Translations under genes and position numbers: made by a program | DNA from: Conexibacter woesei DSM 14684 | Lineage (GTDB): Bacteria > Actinomycetota > Thermoleophilia > Solirubrobacterales > Solirubrobacteraceae | Length of the DNA: 64,000 bases | Direction of reading: 5' to 3' | Assembly: GCF_000025265.1 (NCBI RefSeq) | Contig: NC_013739.1 | Span: 2,728,001 to 2,792,000 of the forward strand | The notes under the pieces: generated by a model | The model's input: the letters and a program-made list of their open reading frames with translations, nothing else | Told to the model about the DNA's origin: nothing | Databases searched by the model: none | Shown: in pieces, positions 25,519-34,485 of the stretch | Layout of the letters: each line of letters starts with the position of its first letter | How positions within the stretch are numbered: position 1 is the stretch's first letter

Positions 25519-26487
25519 GTGTTCAGTGAGAGAAAACCCCACTACGGTCCACCGGACGCCTCCCTGGCGCCCCGCTACACCGGCATCCGCACCTTCGCCC
25601 GCTGCCCCCACGCGACCGACTGGGCCAACGCCGACGTCGCCGTGCTCGGGGTGCCGTTCGACACCGCAACGAGCTACCGGCCCGGCGCCCGCTTCGGCCC
25701 GGCCGCGATCCGCGACCAGAGCCAGCTGATCCGCCCGTGGCACGCGGCGCTGGAGGTCGACGTGTTCGCGACGCTGTCGGTGCTCGACGGCGGCGACCTG
25801 ACCGTCACGCCCGGCAACGCCGCGCGCACCGCCGAGCAGATCCACGCCGGTCTGAGACCGGTGCTGGAGGCCGGCGCGACGCCGCTCGTGCTCGGCGGCG
25901 ACCACTCGATCGTGCTCGGCGAGCTGCGCGCGCAGGCCGAGCGCCACGGGCCCGTCGGCGTCGTGCTGCTCGACGCGCACGCCGACACGTGGGACGAGTA
26001 CTACGGCGAGCGCTACTTCCACGGGACGCCGTTCCGTCGCGCGCTGGAGGAGGGGCTGATCGACCCGCGCCGCTCGCTGCTGGCCGGCATGCGCGGCCCG
26101 CTGTACGCCGCCTCCGACCTCGACACTCCGCGCGAATGGGGCTTCGAGATCGTCACCTGCGACGAGCTGCGGACGCTGACGCCGGCAGAGTACGGCCGCC
26201 GTGTGCGGGAGCGGATCGGCGACGGCCCGACGTTCCTGTCGTTCGACATCGACGTGCTCGACCCCGCCTTCGCGCCCGGCACCGGCACGCCGGAGATCGC
26301 CGGGCTGCTGCCGCACGAGGCGGTCGCCTTCCTGCGCGCGCTCGCGGGGATCCGTTTCACCGGCTTCGACGTCGTCGAGGTCTCCCCGCAGTTCGACGGG
26401 CCGGGTCAGGTCACCGCGCTGCACGCCGCCTCGATCGGCTTCGAGCTGCTGGCGCTGTGCGCCGTCGCGCACGCCGGCCGGGCCTGA
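25519..26487 (+). CDS. Agmatinase/guanidino-acid hydrolase (ureohydrolase family)
   Basis: 322 residues. Dimanganese site motifs of the arginase/agmatinase family are intact: GGDHS, DAHADTW and SFDIDVLDPAFAPGTGTPE. These enzymes split guanidino groups to urea plus an amine. Agmatinase, guanidinobutyrase and guanidinopropionase are hard to separate by sequence. The neighbours (a permease, an amidase and an amidohydrolase) point to catabolism of an imported guanidino or amide compound rather than polyamine synthesis. GTG start fixed by the promoter eight bases upstream. First gene of the cluster that continues to about 31095. Confidence 0.88.
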   Translation: MFSERKPHYGPPDASLAPRYTGIRTFARCPHATDWANADVAVLGVPFDTATSYRPGARFGPAAIRDQSQLIRPWHAALEVDVFATLSVLDGGDLTVTPGNAARTAEQIHAGLRPVLEAGATPLVLGGDHSIVLGELRAQAERHGPVGVVLLDAHADTWDEYYGERYFHGTPFRRALEEGLIDPRRSLLAGMRGPLYAASDLDTPREWGFEIVTCDELRTLTPAEYGRRVRERIGDGPTFLSFDIDVLDPAFAPGTGTPEIAGLLPHEAVAFLRALAGIRFTGFDVVEVSPQFDGPGQVTALHAASIGFELLALCAVAHAGRA

Positions 26488-26528
26488 CGCCCGGTCGCGC
26501 CGTCAGAGAACTTCAGGAGGAGAGAGGG

Positions 26529-27923
26529 ATGTCGACACACACAAGCGACGGGCAGGTGCAGCGCGAAGCTGCCGGGCTCGAACGCGGGACGCTCGCCGCG
26601 CGCGAGATCGCCGTGCTCTCGGTCGCGTACTTCGGGCCGGCCGCGGCGCTTTCGAGCCTGCCGGCATTCGTGCTGTTCGTCGCCGGGCCGGGCGCGTGGC
26701 TGTCGTTCCTGGTGGCGTTCGCCGCGATGCTGTGCGTCGCATATGCGGTCGTCGGCTTCGCGCGCCGCTACGTCGTCTCGGGCTCGCTGTACTCGTACGT
26801 CGGCCAGGTGCTCGGCGCCTTCGGCGCGTTCGTCACCGGCTACGGGATGCTGATCGGCTACGGGCTGCTCGGGGTCGTCGTGCTCACCGGCGTCGGCACG
26901 TTCCTCGGCAGCTTCCTGCTGTCGATCGGCGTCGGCTCCGGGATCGACGTATGGGTGCAGGCGCCGATCTACGTCGTCGTCGTCGTCGCCGCCGGCTGGT
27001 TCACCAGCCGGGGCGCCGAGGCGTCGGCGAAGGTGACGCTGCTGCTGCAGGTGGTGACGCTGCCCGCGCTGCTGCTCGTCGTCGTCGCGACCGTCCTCGA
27101 CACCGGGCTCCAGCTCGGCTCCCAGCTGTCGCTGGAGGGCTCGACGTTCAGCGGGCTGACGTCGGGCGTCGCGATCGCCGTCACCGGCATGATCGGCTTC
27201 GAGGCGAGCACGGCCCTGGCGGCCGAGTCGCGCGAGCCGCGCAAGGCGACGCCGCGGATCGTCTACGCGATCGTGATCGTGCTCGGCCTGCTGTACGTGC
27301 TGATGGCGTTCGCGCAGGTGCCGGCGCTGCTGGGCGCCGGGGAGGCGCTCGGCGCCGGCGTCTCGCCGATCGCCGCGCTGGCCGACGCGGCCGGGCTCGG
27401 CTTCCTCACCGAGGCGCTCGACCTGCTGCTGGCCGGCAGCCTCTTCGCCGCGCTCGTCAGCATCTTCAACTCGCTCACGCGCGTGATCGCGACGATGGCG
27501 CAGGACGGCATGCTCCCGCGCCGGCTCGGCGTCGTCGACGCCGTCCGCCACACTCCGACCACTGCCATCGTGGTGCTCGCCGTGCTCGCGTTCCTGACAC
27601 CGACGATCACGCTCGCGGTCACCGACAAGGTGCCGCTGGAGCTGTACGTCCTGTTCGCGCTGCCGGCCGCCTTCGGGGCGCTGCTCGCGTACGCGATGGT
27701 CTGCGTCGCGTCGGTCGTGCTGCGGGCGAGAGAGGGGCGCGCGGTGGCACTCGCGCTGCTGACCGGGGTCGTCGGAGTGGCGGTCTCGGCGTGGGTCTTC
27801 GCCGACAGCATCATCCACCCGGGCGCGCCGCCCGCCGACGCGATGCCGTACCTGTTCGCCGGCGCGGTCGTGCTCGGGATCGCCGCCCACCTGCTGTCGC
27901 GCTCCCGGCGCGGGCTGCGGTGA
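26529..27923 (+). CDS. APC-superfamily amino acid/amine permease
   Basis: 464 residues, ATG at 26529 with a strong AGGAGG ribosome site about eight bases before. The protein has about twelve hydrophobic helices. Early residues (LAAREIAVLSVAYFGPAAALSSLPAF) and the GMIGFEASTALAAESREPRKATPRI block in the middle are typical of the amino acid-polyamine-organocation superfamily, where this segment lies around TM6 and the following loop. It probably imports the substrate of the adjacent hydrolases; the exact substrate is unknown. The stop overlaps a possible GTG start of the amidase. Confidence 0.88.
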   Translation: MSTHTSDGQVQREAAGLERGTLAAREIAVLSVAYFGPAAALSSLPAFVLFVAGPGAWLSFLVAFAAMLCVAYAVVGFARRYVVSGSLYSYVGQVLGAFGAFVTGYGMLIGYGLLGVVVLTGVGTFLGSFLLSIGVGSGIDVWVQAPIYVVVVVAAGWFTSRGAEASAKVTLLLQVVTLPALLLVVVATVLDTGLQLGSQLSLEGSTFSGLTSGVAIAVTGMIGFEASTALAAESREPRKATPRIVYAIVIVLGLLYVLMAFAQVPALLGAGEALGAGVSPIAALADAAGLGFLTEALDLLLAGSLFAALVSIFNSLTRVIATMAQDGMLPRRLGVVDAVRHTPTTAIVVLAVLAFLTPTITLAVTDKVPLELYVLFALPAAFGALLAYAMVCVASVVLRAREGRAVALALLTGVVGVAVSAWVFADSIIHPGAPPADAMPYLFAGAVVLGIAAHLLSRSRRGLR

Positions 27924-27928
27924 GCGCG

Positions 27929-29380
27929 ATGGAGCCGCACGAGTACGCCGCGCGTGACGCCGTCGAGCTGGCCGCGCTCGTGCGCGCCGGCGAGACGACG
28001 GCGGTCGAGCTGGCGCAGGCGGCGCTGGCAGGCGCCGCGCGCGTCGACGGCGAGCTGCACGCCGTCGTCGAGCTGTACGCGGACGCGCTCGAGCGCGCCG
28101 CCGAAGCCCCGGCCGGCGGACCGCTCGCCGGCGTGCCGACCCTGCGCAAGGACCTCGGCTTCACCGAGGCCGGCCGCCGCGCGGAGCTGGGCAGCCGTCT
28201 CGCGGCGGGCGACGTCGCGCAGACGACGTCGCTGTTCTGGGAGCGCCTGCGCGCGGCGGGCGCCGTCACGCTCGGCCGCAGCGCGACCTCCGAGCTGGCC
28301 GTCGCGATCACGATCGAGCCGCCCGGCGGGCCGGCAACCGTCACGCCGTGGGATCCACGCTTCAGTGCCGGCGGGTCCAGCGGCGGTGCTGCTGCGCTCG
28401 TCGCCGCGGGCGTCGTCCCGTTCGCGCACGCCAACGATGCCGGCGGCTCGATCCGCATCCCCGCCGCGCTGTGCGGCGTCGCGGGCATGAAGCCGTCGCG
28501 CGGGCGCGTCACGACCGCGCCGGACGGCGCCCACCACGTCTTCGGGATGGTCGCCGAGCTGGCCGTCGCGCGCAGCGTGCGCGACCTCGCCGCCGTGCTC
28601 GACGCCGTCGCGGCGCCGGCTCCCGGCGACGCCTGCGCGATCCGCCAGCCGGCGACGACGTACTCCGAGGCGCTGGGGACGCCGAACGGCAAGCTGCGCG
28701 TCGCGCTCACGACCGAGGGCTGGCTCGGCGCGCCGGTCGACGAGCAGGCCGCGCAGCTCGTGCGGACCGCGGGCGCGGCGCTGGAGGCGCTCGGCCACGA
28801 GGTCGTGCCGTTCGCGCTCGACCTCGACGTCGAGCTGTACCTGCGGACCGTGCTCGACGCGTTCGGCGCGGCCGCTGCCGGCGGCCTCGACGCGCTCGCG
28901 CGTACGAGCGGCCTCGACCCCGCCGAGCACGCTCATCCCGTCACGCTGCTGTGGGCCGAGCACGGCCGCTCGCGTGGGGCCGAGGCGGCGTTCGCGGTCC
29001 CGGACGCGATCAACGCGATCAGCCGCGCGGTCGGTGCGCAGCTGGCGCCGTTCGACCTGCTGCTGACGCCGACGCTCGCGCAGCCGGCGATCCCGCTCGA
29101 CACGCTCGGCGGTGCCGCCCGCTTCGCCGACGCGGCAGAGCACAATCGCCGTGTCGAGGCGGCGACGCAGTTCGTCACGCTCTTCAACTTCACCGGCCAG
29201 CCGGCGCTCTCGCTGCCGCTCGGCACGACCCGCGACGGCCTGCCGCTCGGCGTGCAGGCGGTCGCACCGCTCGGCTTCGACGAACGGCTCGTCGCGGTCG
29301 GCGCGGCGCTGGAGGCGGCGCTGCCGTGGCGGCGGCGGATCCCTCCGGTGCACGTCTCCCACCCGCCGCACGACCCGTGA
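27929..29380 (+). CDS. Amidase (amidase signature family)
   Basis: 483 residues from ATG 27929. A GTG at 27920, overlapping the permease stop as GTGA, is an alternative that adds three residues. The Ser-cisSer-Lys triad is visible: the Lys in TLRKDLGF, the cis-Ser in SAGGSSGGAAA, and the nucleophilic Ser in NDAGGSIRIPAALCG. Family members hydrolyse amides, carbamoyl compounds or ureido derivatives to acid and ammonia. In this cluster it could act after or beside the ureohydrolase. Directly followed by an amidohydrolase gene 14 bases later, in the same direction. Confidence 0.88.
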   Translation: MEPHEYAARDAVELAALVRAGETTAVELAQAALAGAARVDGELHAVVELYADALERAAEAPAGGPLAGVPTLRKDLGFTEAGRRAELGSRLAAGDVAQTTSLFWERLRAAGAVTLGRSATSELAVAITIEPPGGPATVTPWDPRFSAGGSSGGAAALVAAGVVPFAHANDAGGSIRIPAALCGVAGMKPSRGRVTTAPDGAHHVFGMVAELAVARSVRDLAAVLDAVAAPAPGDACAIRQPATTYSEALGTPNGKLRVALTTEGWLGAPVDEQAAQLVRTAGAALEALGHEVVPFALDLDVELYLRTVLDAFGAAAAGGLDALARTSGLDPAEHAHPVTLLWAEHGRSRGAEAAFAVPDAINAISRAVGAQLAPFDLLLTPTLAQPAIPLDTLGGAARFADAAEHNRRVEAATQFVTLFNFTGQPALSLPLGTTRDGLPLGVQAVAPLGFDERLVAVGAALEAALPWRRRIPPVHVSHPPHDP

Positions 29381-29394
29381 CGACCGAGGACCGC

Positions 29395-31095
29395 ATGACC
29401 AGATCGACCCTCCTGCACAACGGCACGATCCGGACGCTCGCGCCCGGCGGCGCGACCGCGCCGGCGCTGCTGATCCGCGACGGCCGCGTCGCCGCGCTCG
29501 GCGAGCGGCGCGCGCTGGCAGCCGAGCTGGGACCGGACGGGGAGGAGGTCGACCTCGGCGGCCGGACGGTGCTGCCCGGGCTCGTCGACACCCACCCGCA
29601 CCTGCTCCACTTCGAGTCGGAGTCCGACGGCGTCGTCGACCTGACCGACGCGGCGGACCACGCCGAGATCGTCGCGCGGATCGCGGCGAAGGCGCGCACG
29701 ACGCCGCCCGGCGAGTGGATCGTGACGACGCCCGTGGGGGAGCCGTTCTACTTCCTGCGACGCTCCTGGCGCGACCTGCCCGAACGCGTGCTGCCCGACC
29801 GCCACGTGCTCGACCGCGCGACCTCCGCGCACCCGGTCTTCATCCAGGCGTGGGCGCCGACGGAGCCGAACGTCTGCGCGTTCAACAGCGCCGGCCTGGC
29901 GCGGCTCGGCATCGCCGATCCGGCGCCCGACCGCGTCGGCGACGTCTGGATCGACAAGGACCACGCCGGCGGCGTGACCGGGCTGCTGCGCGGCGCGGTC
30001 AACGAGATCTACAGCCACGACCCGTACTGGCAGCAGCTGCTGGACCGCATCCCGCACGCTGCGCCCGACCTGCTCGTGACGACACGGCGCGCGGTCGCGC
30101 AGGCGAACGCGCGCGGCGTCACGACCGTCTACGAGCCGCACGAGATGACGGCCGAGCACGTCGGCGTCTATCGGCGGCTGCGCGACCTCGGCCAGCTCGA
30201 CGTACGCGTGACGCTGGCGCTGGAGGTCGACCAGAGCCGCGCGCTCGACGACCTCGGCGGGACGCTCGCAGGGCTGCGCGACGGCCTCGCGCAGACGCGC
30301 GCGCTGCGCGACACCGCCGACGAGCGCGTGCGCGTGACGGGCGCGACGCTGTCGTACGCCGGCGAGCTGAGCTACGAGCTGTACCGCGACGTCTACGGTC
30401 GGATGACGAAGGGGCGGGCGCGCTTCCACCGCGACGTGACGCGCGCGTTCGCGGACGGCTGCCTGGAGCACGACCTGCGCGCGAACTTCCTCTCGAGCGA
30501 CTTCGTCCACCACGACCACGTGCTCGGGATCCTCGAGGCGCCGGAGCTGGCCGCGCGCGTCCGCGACCGCGGCTGGATCCTCCAGCACGCGCCGCTGATC
30601 GGCGAGCTGCACGCGCAGCGCTTCCAGGCGCTCGGCTTCGACGTGACGACCTCGACCGGGTTCGCGTGGGGGCTCGGCGCGGCCTACGGCGAGAAATGGG
30701 GGCGTCAGGTCTGGCGCGACCTCGTCCCGCTCAAGCGGCTGCTGCTCGCGGGGCTGACGGTCGCGGGCGGATCGGACTGGGGGCCGCGCAGCCCGTTCGA
30801 GCAGCTGTGGCTCGCCGAGACGCACGAGATCGCCGGCACCGGCGGCCACCGCAACGCGGGCGCCGACCAGGTCGTGACACGCGCGGAGGCGCTGGCGATG
30901 TGGACCTCGGCGGCCGCGGAGGTGCTGCGCTGGCCGGAGGTCGGCACGCTCGCCGTCGGCGCCTGGGGGGACGCGATCGTGCTCGACCGCGACCCGCTGA
31001 CGTGCCCGCTGGACGATCTCCCGGGCACGACCGTCGAGCTGACGCTCGCCGGCGGCCGGGTGGTTCACGACAGCGGCGCGGTCGCCCGTGGTTGA
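29395..31095 (+). CDS. Amidohydrolase family 3 (YtcJ-like) metal-dependent hydrolase
   Basis: 566 residues. ATG 29395 is preferred over the in-frame GTG at 29377 because GAGG stands well placed before it. The metal-site motif HPHLLH follows LPGLVDT near residue 65. Later residues include a His in ILQHAPL and SDWGP close to the C-terminus, as in the YtcJ/AepA branch of amidohydrolases. A final beta-rich composite domain (AVGAWGDAIVLDRDPL) closes the protein. Reactions in this branch are mostly unassigned hydrolyses of amide or ester bonds. Position suggests a late step in the same catabolic route. Confidence 0.85.
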   Translation: MTRSTLLHNGTIRTLAPGGATAPALLIRDGRVAALGERRALAAELGPDGEEVDLGGRTVLPGLVDTHPHLLHFESESDGVVDLTDAADHAEIVARIAAKARTTPPGEWIVTTPVGEPFYFLRRSWRDLPERVLPDRHVLDRATSAHPVFIQAWAPTEPNVCAFNSAGLARLGIADPAPDRVGDVWIDKDHAGGVTGLLRGAVNEIYSHDPYWQQLLDRIPHAAPDLLVTTRRAVAQANARGVTTVYEPHEMTAEHVGVYRRLRDLGQLDVRVTLALEVDQSRALDDLGGTLAGLRDGLAQTRALRDTADERVRVTGATLSYAGELSYELYRDVYGRMTKGRARFHRDVTRAFADGCLEHDLRANFLSSDFVHHDHVLGILEAPELAARVRDRGWILQHAPLIGELHAQRFQALGFDVTTSTGFAWGLGAAYGEKWGRQVWRDLVPLKRLLLAGLTVAGGSDWGPRSPFEQLWLAETHEIAGTGGHRNAGADQVVTRAEALAMWTSAAAEVLRWPEVGTLAVGAWGDAIVLDRDPLTCPLDDLPGTTVELTLAGGRVVHDSGAVARG

Positions 31096-31103
31096 CTGAG
31101 CCG

Positions 31104-31559
31104 ATGCACACGACCGACGCGATTCGCCCGCTGCGCAGCGACGACCGAGCGGCCTGGGAGCCGCTGTGGGCCGGCTACCTGGCGTTCTACCGCGAGACGC
31201 TCGCGCCGGAGGTGACCGACGCGACGTTCCGCCGCCTCTGCGCCGAGGAGGACGGGATGTTCGGTCTCGTGGCGGTCGGCGACGGCGGCGAGCTGGTCGG
31301 CTTCGTGCACGCGATCGTGCATCCGTCGACCTGGACGACGGCGAGCTACACCTACCTGGAGGACCTCTACGTGGCGCCCGCGGGCCGCGGCGGCGACGTC
31401 GGCGGCGCCCTGATCGAGGCGACCGCGGAGGCCGCCAGAGCACGCGGATCGTCCCGTGTCTACTGGCAGACGCAGGAGTACAACGGCCGCGCGCGGTCGC
31501 TCTACGACCACGTCGGCCAGCTGACCTCGTTCATCGTCTACGAGCGTCCGCTGAGCTGA
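31104..31559 (+). CDS. GNAT-family N-acetyltransferase
   Basis: 151 residues. The acetyl-CoA binding core reads LEDLYVAPAGRGGDVGGALIEATAEAA, with the R/Q-x-x-G-x-G/A loop in the form RGGDVGG, followed by VYWQTQEYNGRARSLYDHVG, the usual GNAT motif B. Substrate unknown. It starts eight bases after the amidohydrolase stop and may be co-transcribed. The long inverted repeat just downstream is a natural end point for that transcript. Confidence 0.85.
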   Translation: MHTTDAIRPLRSDDRAAWEPLWAGYLAFYRETLAPEVTDATFRRLCAEEDGMFGLVAVGDGGELVGFVHAIVHPSTWTTASYTYLEDLYVAPAGRGGDVGGALIEATAEAARARGSSRVYWQTQEYNGRARSLYDHVGQLTSFIVYERPLS

Positions 31560-31566
31560 CCGCGGC

Positions 31567-31612
31567 CCGGATGCGGACATCGTCCGGTAACTCGCGCAAC
31601 GTCCGCATCCGG
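31567..31612. repeat. Perfect 12-base inverted repeat between the GNAT and glycosidase genes
   Basis: CCGGATGCGGAC (31567-31578) is the exact inverse of GTCCGCATCCGG (31601-31612), with 22 bases between. It begins eight bases after the GNAT stop and ends 17 bases before the next start codon. It may act as a terminator-like hairpin or as an operator for the glycosidase gene. There is no T-run on the right, so the operator reading is at least as likely. Confidence 0.5.
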
Positions 31613-31629
31613 TATGTGTTCAGGGCATC

Positions 31630-34011
31630 GTGGGGTACACGAACAACGCGCCGACGCGCCACATCCGACTTCTGCTGCTCGCCGCGACGCTCGTCGCCGG
31701 CCTGATCGTCCTGTTCGCGCCGGCGCCGTCGGCGCGGGCGGTCGAGCTGGGCATCTCCGACTCCGACGCTGCGACGTTCACCGAGCCGTACTGGCCGGGC
31801 CTGGGGATGAGCAGGGCGCGGATAGTCGTCCCCTACGACGTCGCGACCGACACGCTCGGCCCCGCCGGGATCAGACGGCGGGAGATATTCGAGAGCTACC
31901 GCGCCAACGCCGCGGCGGCCGGCGTGAACGTGCTCGTCGCGTTCGGGCCGAGCGAGGACATCCGCGCGCCCGACACGGGTGAGCCGGTCGCGCCGAGCGC
32001 CGACGAGTTCACGGCCGCCTTCACGGCGTTCCGCGCGAGATACCCGGACATGGTCACGATCGCGCCGTGGAACGAGCCGAACAACCCCGACTCGACCCAG
32101 TACCCGCTCGCGTCGGACCCGGCGCTCGCGGCGCAGTACTGGCTGATCACGAAGTCGATCTGCCAGGGCTGCACGGTCGTCGCCGGCTCGTTCGCCGGCA
32201 TCGGCGGCGACGACGCCTACGTCGACGCGTACCAGGCTGCGCTCGGCGGCGCGCGGCCCGAGGTGTGGTCGTTCCACGCCCACGGCGACATCAACTCCTT
32301 CCAGGCGTCCGGCCCCGACAGCGCCCGCGTCAGCCGCTACTTCCTCAGCAAGCTGCAGGGCCCGTGGGCCGGCGGGCGGATCTGGATCGACGAGGTCGGC
32401 GCGATCTTCCGCGATCCGAGCGGCGCGGTCCGCGGCGACGCCTCGCAGCAGACGGCGACCCAGTTCCTGTTGGGGCTGGCGTCGCTCGACCAGCGGATCG
32501 ACGCGATCTACTACTACAACTACTCGAACCAGTGCGCGATGTGGTTCAGATGCGCGACGCAGGACCGCGGCCTCGTCTCGCCGAGCCCGTTCGACGGCCA
32601 GCCGGTCGACTACGACGGGCTCAACCGCCCGCGCGCCGCGTACAACGTGATCGCCGCCCGCGGCCCCGTGATCGTGCCCGCGGCACCGGTTCCGCCGGTC
32701 GTCGCGATCACCCAGCCGGCGCAGAGCGCGGCGCTCAGAAACCCCGCGCCGACGTTCACCGGCGTCGCCGCGACGGGCGGTCGCGCCGCCGGCCAGGTGA
32801 CGCTCCAGATCTTCCCCGGCGCCGCCTCGACGATGAGCCGCACGCCGACGCAGACGCTGACGGCCGCGGTCGCTCCGGCGGGCGGCGGCTGGTCGGTCAC
32901 GGCCGCCAGACTGAGAGACGGCGTCTACACCGCCGAGGCGTCGCAGGCCGGCAACCCCAGCTCGTCCGGGATCAGCCAGGACGTCGTCTTCACGATCGAC
33001 ACCGTCGCGCCGACCTCGACGATCAGCGCCGGTCCGCCGAGACTGACCGGAGCGCGCACCGCGACGCTGACGTTCGCCGGCTCCGAGCCGGGCACGACGT
33101 TCGTCTGCTCGGTCGACCGCAGAACGGCGACGCCGTGCACCTCGCCGCTGCGGCTGAGAGCGCTCGAGCTCGGCACCCACTCGCTCGGCGTCCGCGCGAC
33201 CGACGCGGCCGGCAACGTGCAGAGAACGCCGACCAGATACAGCTGGCGCGTCGTCTCGCTCGCGACGGCGCTGGCGCCGCGCACCGGCGACCTCTCGTCC
33301 GCCTTCGCCGGCGGCGTGCCGCTCGCCGCCACGTGCGCCGACTCGTGCCGCGTCGAGGCGCGCGTCTACGCGCCCGCCGCGACGGCGAGCGCCGCGGGCC
33401 TCGCCGGGCGCAAGGTCTCCCGCCGCGATCCCGGGCGTCCGCGGGGCAAGGGCTACGTGACAGTCGCCAGCAGCGCCGTCGTGCGCAGACGCGCGGGCTC
33501 GTTCTCGCTTGCGCTGAGACTGCGCGCCGCCCCCGGCCGGTCGCTGCGCAACACCTCCTCGCTCGGTCTGCGGCTCGGGCTCGCGCTGACGCCGAAGGGC
33601 TCCAAGCCGACCGCCGTCAGCACGCGCGTGACGCTCGTCCGCTCGGGCGCGCTGAGAGCGCTCGCCGCCAGCGGCCTGCCGGCGACGCTCGCCTGCTCCA
33701 GCGCCTGCTCGGGCAGAGCGGTGCTGTGGGTCCCGAGCGCGATCGCCAGACGCGTCAGAGCGCCGGGCCGCAGCGTCGCCGGCGGCGGCCGCACCGGGCT
33801 GCCGCGCGGCGGCCGCTACGTCGCGCTCGGCTCGAAGCCGGTCACGCGCACGAAGGCCGGCGCGAGCGAGGTCGTGCTGCCGGTGCCGGCGAACGTCGGC
33901 AAGCGCGTGACGAGACTGGCGGGCGCGGCGAGCGTCCGCGTCGTCGGGCTCGCGAGCGGGCCCGGGACGCCCGCGAGCACGCTCGGCTGGCCGCTGCTGC
34001 TGCCGCGCTGA
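31630..34011 (+). CDS. Secreted glycosidase-like protein with Ig-like C-terminal domains
   Basis: 793 residues, GTG start. Residues about 1-37 form a signal peptide (HIRLLLLAATLVAGLIVLF, then SARA). Residues about 40-340 look like a clan GH-A (beta/alpha)8 barrel, with the acid/base motif APWNEPNNP and a second Glu in IWIDEVGAI as probable nucleophile. From about residue 355 follow beta-sandwich modules: PPVVAITQPAQSAAL, then an Ig-like segment with FTIDTVAPTSTI, then a basic, Ala/Arg-rich tail to the end. It probably cleaves a polysaccharide outside the cell, but family and substrate are unassigned. AGA is a frequent Arg codon, unlike in the neighbouring enzyme genes. Confidence 0.75.
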   Translation: MGYTNNAPTRHIRLLLLAATLVAGLIVLFAPAPSARAVELGISDSDAATFTEPYWPGLGMSRARIVVPYDVATDTLGPAGIRRREIFESYRANAAAAGVNVLVAFGPSEDIRAPDTGEPVAPSADEFTAAFTAFRARYPDMVTIAPWNEPNNPDSTQYPLASDPALAAQYWLITKSICQGCTVVAGSFAGIGGDDAYVDAYQAALGGARPEVWSFHAHGDINSFQASGPDSARVSRYFLSKLQGPWAGGRIWIDEVGAIFRDPSGAVRGDASQQTATQFLLGLASLDQRIDAIYYYNYSNQCAMWFRCATQDRGLVSPSPFDGQPVDYDGLNRPRAAYNVIAARGPVIVPAAPVPPVVAITQPAQSAALRNPAPTFTGVAATGGRAAGQVTLQIFPGAASTMSRTPTQTLTAAVAPAGGGWSVTAARLRDGVYTAEASQAGNPSSSGISQDVVFTIDTVAPTSTISAGPPRLTGARTATLTFAGSEPGTTFVCSVDRRTATPCTSPLRLRALELGTHSLGVRATDAAGNVQRTPTRYSWRVVSLATALAPRTGDLSSAFAGGVPLAATCADSCRVEARVYAPAATASAAGLAGRKVSRRDPGRPRGKGYVTVASSAVVRRRAGSFSLALRLRAAPGRSLRNTSSLGLRLGLALTPKGSKPTAVSTRVTLVRSGALRALAASGLPATLACSSACSGRAVLWVPSAIARRVRAPGRSVAGGGRTGLPRGGRYVALGSKPVTRTKAGASEVVLPVPANVGKRVTRLAGAASVRVVGLASGPGTPASTLGWPLLLPR

Positions 34012-34012
34012 G

Positions 34013-34041
34013 CGCGCGGCGCCGCTGCGCTCAGCCGCGCG
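34013..34041. terminator. Hairpin CGCGCGGC / GCCGCGCG after the glycosidase gene
   Basis: Eight-base perfect inverted arms with a 13-base loop start two bases after the stop at 34011. It is GC-only, as is common for actinobacterial terminators, and is followed by another hairpin towards the convergent gene. Confidence 0.45.
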
Positions 34042-34053
34042 GCGGGCACGGCG

Positions 34054-34075
34054 GGCTCGCTCAGCCGAGCGAGCC
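34054..34075. terminator. Hairpin GGCTCGCTC-AGCC-GAGCGAGCC overlapping the end of the DUF2237 gene
   Basis: A perfect nine-base stem with a four-base loop. The loop region includes the stop codon (34061-34063) of the leftward gene. It can terminate both convergent transcripts. Confidence 0.5.
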
Positions 34076-34450
34076 GGGGTCCGGCGGCACGTCGACGGCG
34101 TGCTCGCGCAGCGCGGCGAGCGGCACGACGTCGAGCGCGCGCTCGTGCGTCGAGGCGAGCACGACGAACGCGGCGGCGCCGTCCTCGTGCGCGCGCAGCC
34201 AGTTGACCGCGGTCACGCACCAGCGGTCGCCGGGCTTGAGGCCGGGGAAGCCGTACTGCTCCACCGGCGTGCTGAGGTCGTTGCCGATCGAGCGCTGGTG
34301 CTCGAGGAACTCGGCCGTCACGACCGCGCAGATCGTGTGGCTGCCGCGGTCCTCGGGACCGGTGCTGCAGCAGCCGTCGCGGTAGAAGCCGGTGAGGGGG
34401 TCGGTGCCGCACGGCTCCAGCTCGCCGCCCAGCACGTTGCGCTCGGTCAC
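34061..34450 (-). CDS. DUF2237 family protein
   Basis: 129 residues, GTG at 34450. The text NVLGGELEPCGTDPLTGFYRDGC, then CSTGPEDRGSHTICAVVTAEFL and YGFPGLKPGDRWCVTA is nearly invariant in the DUF2237 (COG3651) family, whose members are 110-130 residues long and of unknown function. The conserved Cys and His residues could bind a metal, but no activity is established. The start is supported by GATACT six bases upstream and by the match to the usual N-terminus of the family. The upstream gene on the same strand ends 35 bases away. Confidence 0.88.
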   Translation of the reverse strand: MTERNVLGGELEPCGTDPLTGFYRDGCCSTGPEDRGSHTICAVVTAEFLEHQRSIGNDLSTPVEQYGFPGLKPGDRWCVTAVNWLRAHEDGAAAFVVLASTHERALDVVPLAALREHAVDVPPDPGSLG

Positions 34451-34456
34451 CCGGCC

Positions 34457-34462
34457 AGTATC
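34457..34462 (-). promoter_or_regulatory. -10 box GATACT of a leaderless start
   Basis: On the minus strand GATACT lies six bases before GTG 34450, in the 35-base gap after the upstream gene. It indicates that the DUF2237 gene has its own promoter. Confidence 0.5.
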
Positions 34463-34485
34463 CACGAGTGCGCGGACCGCAGCGT

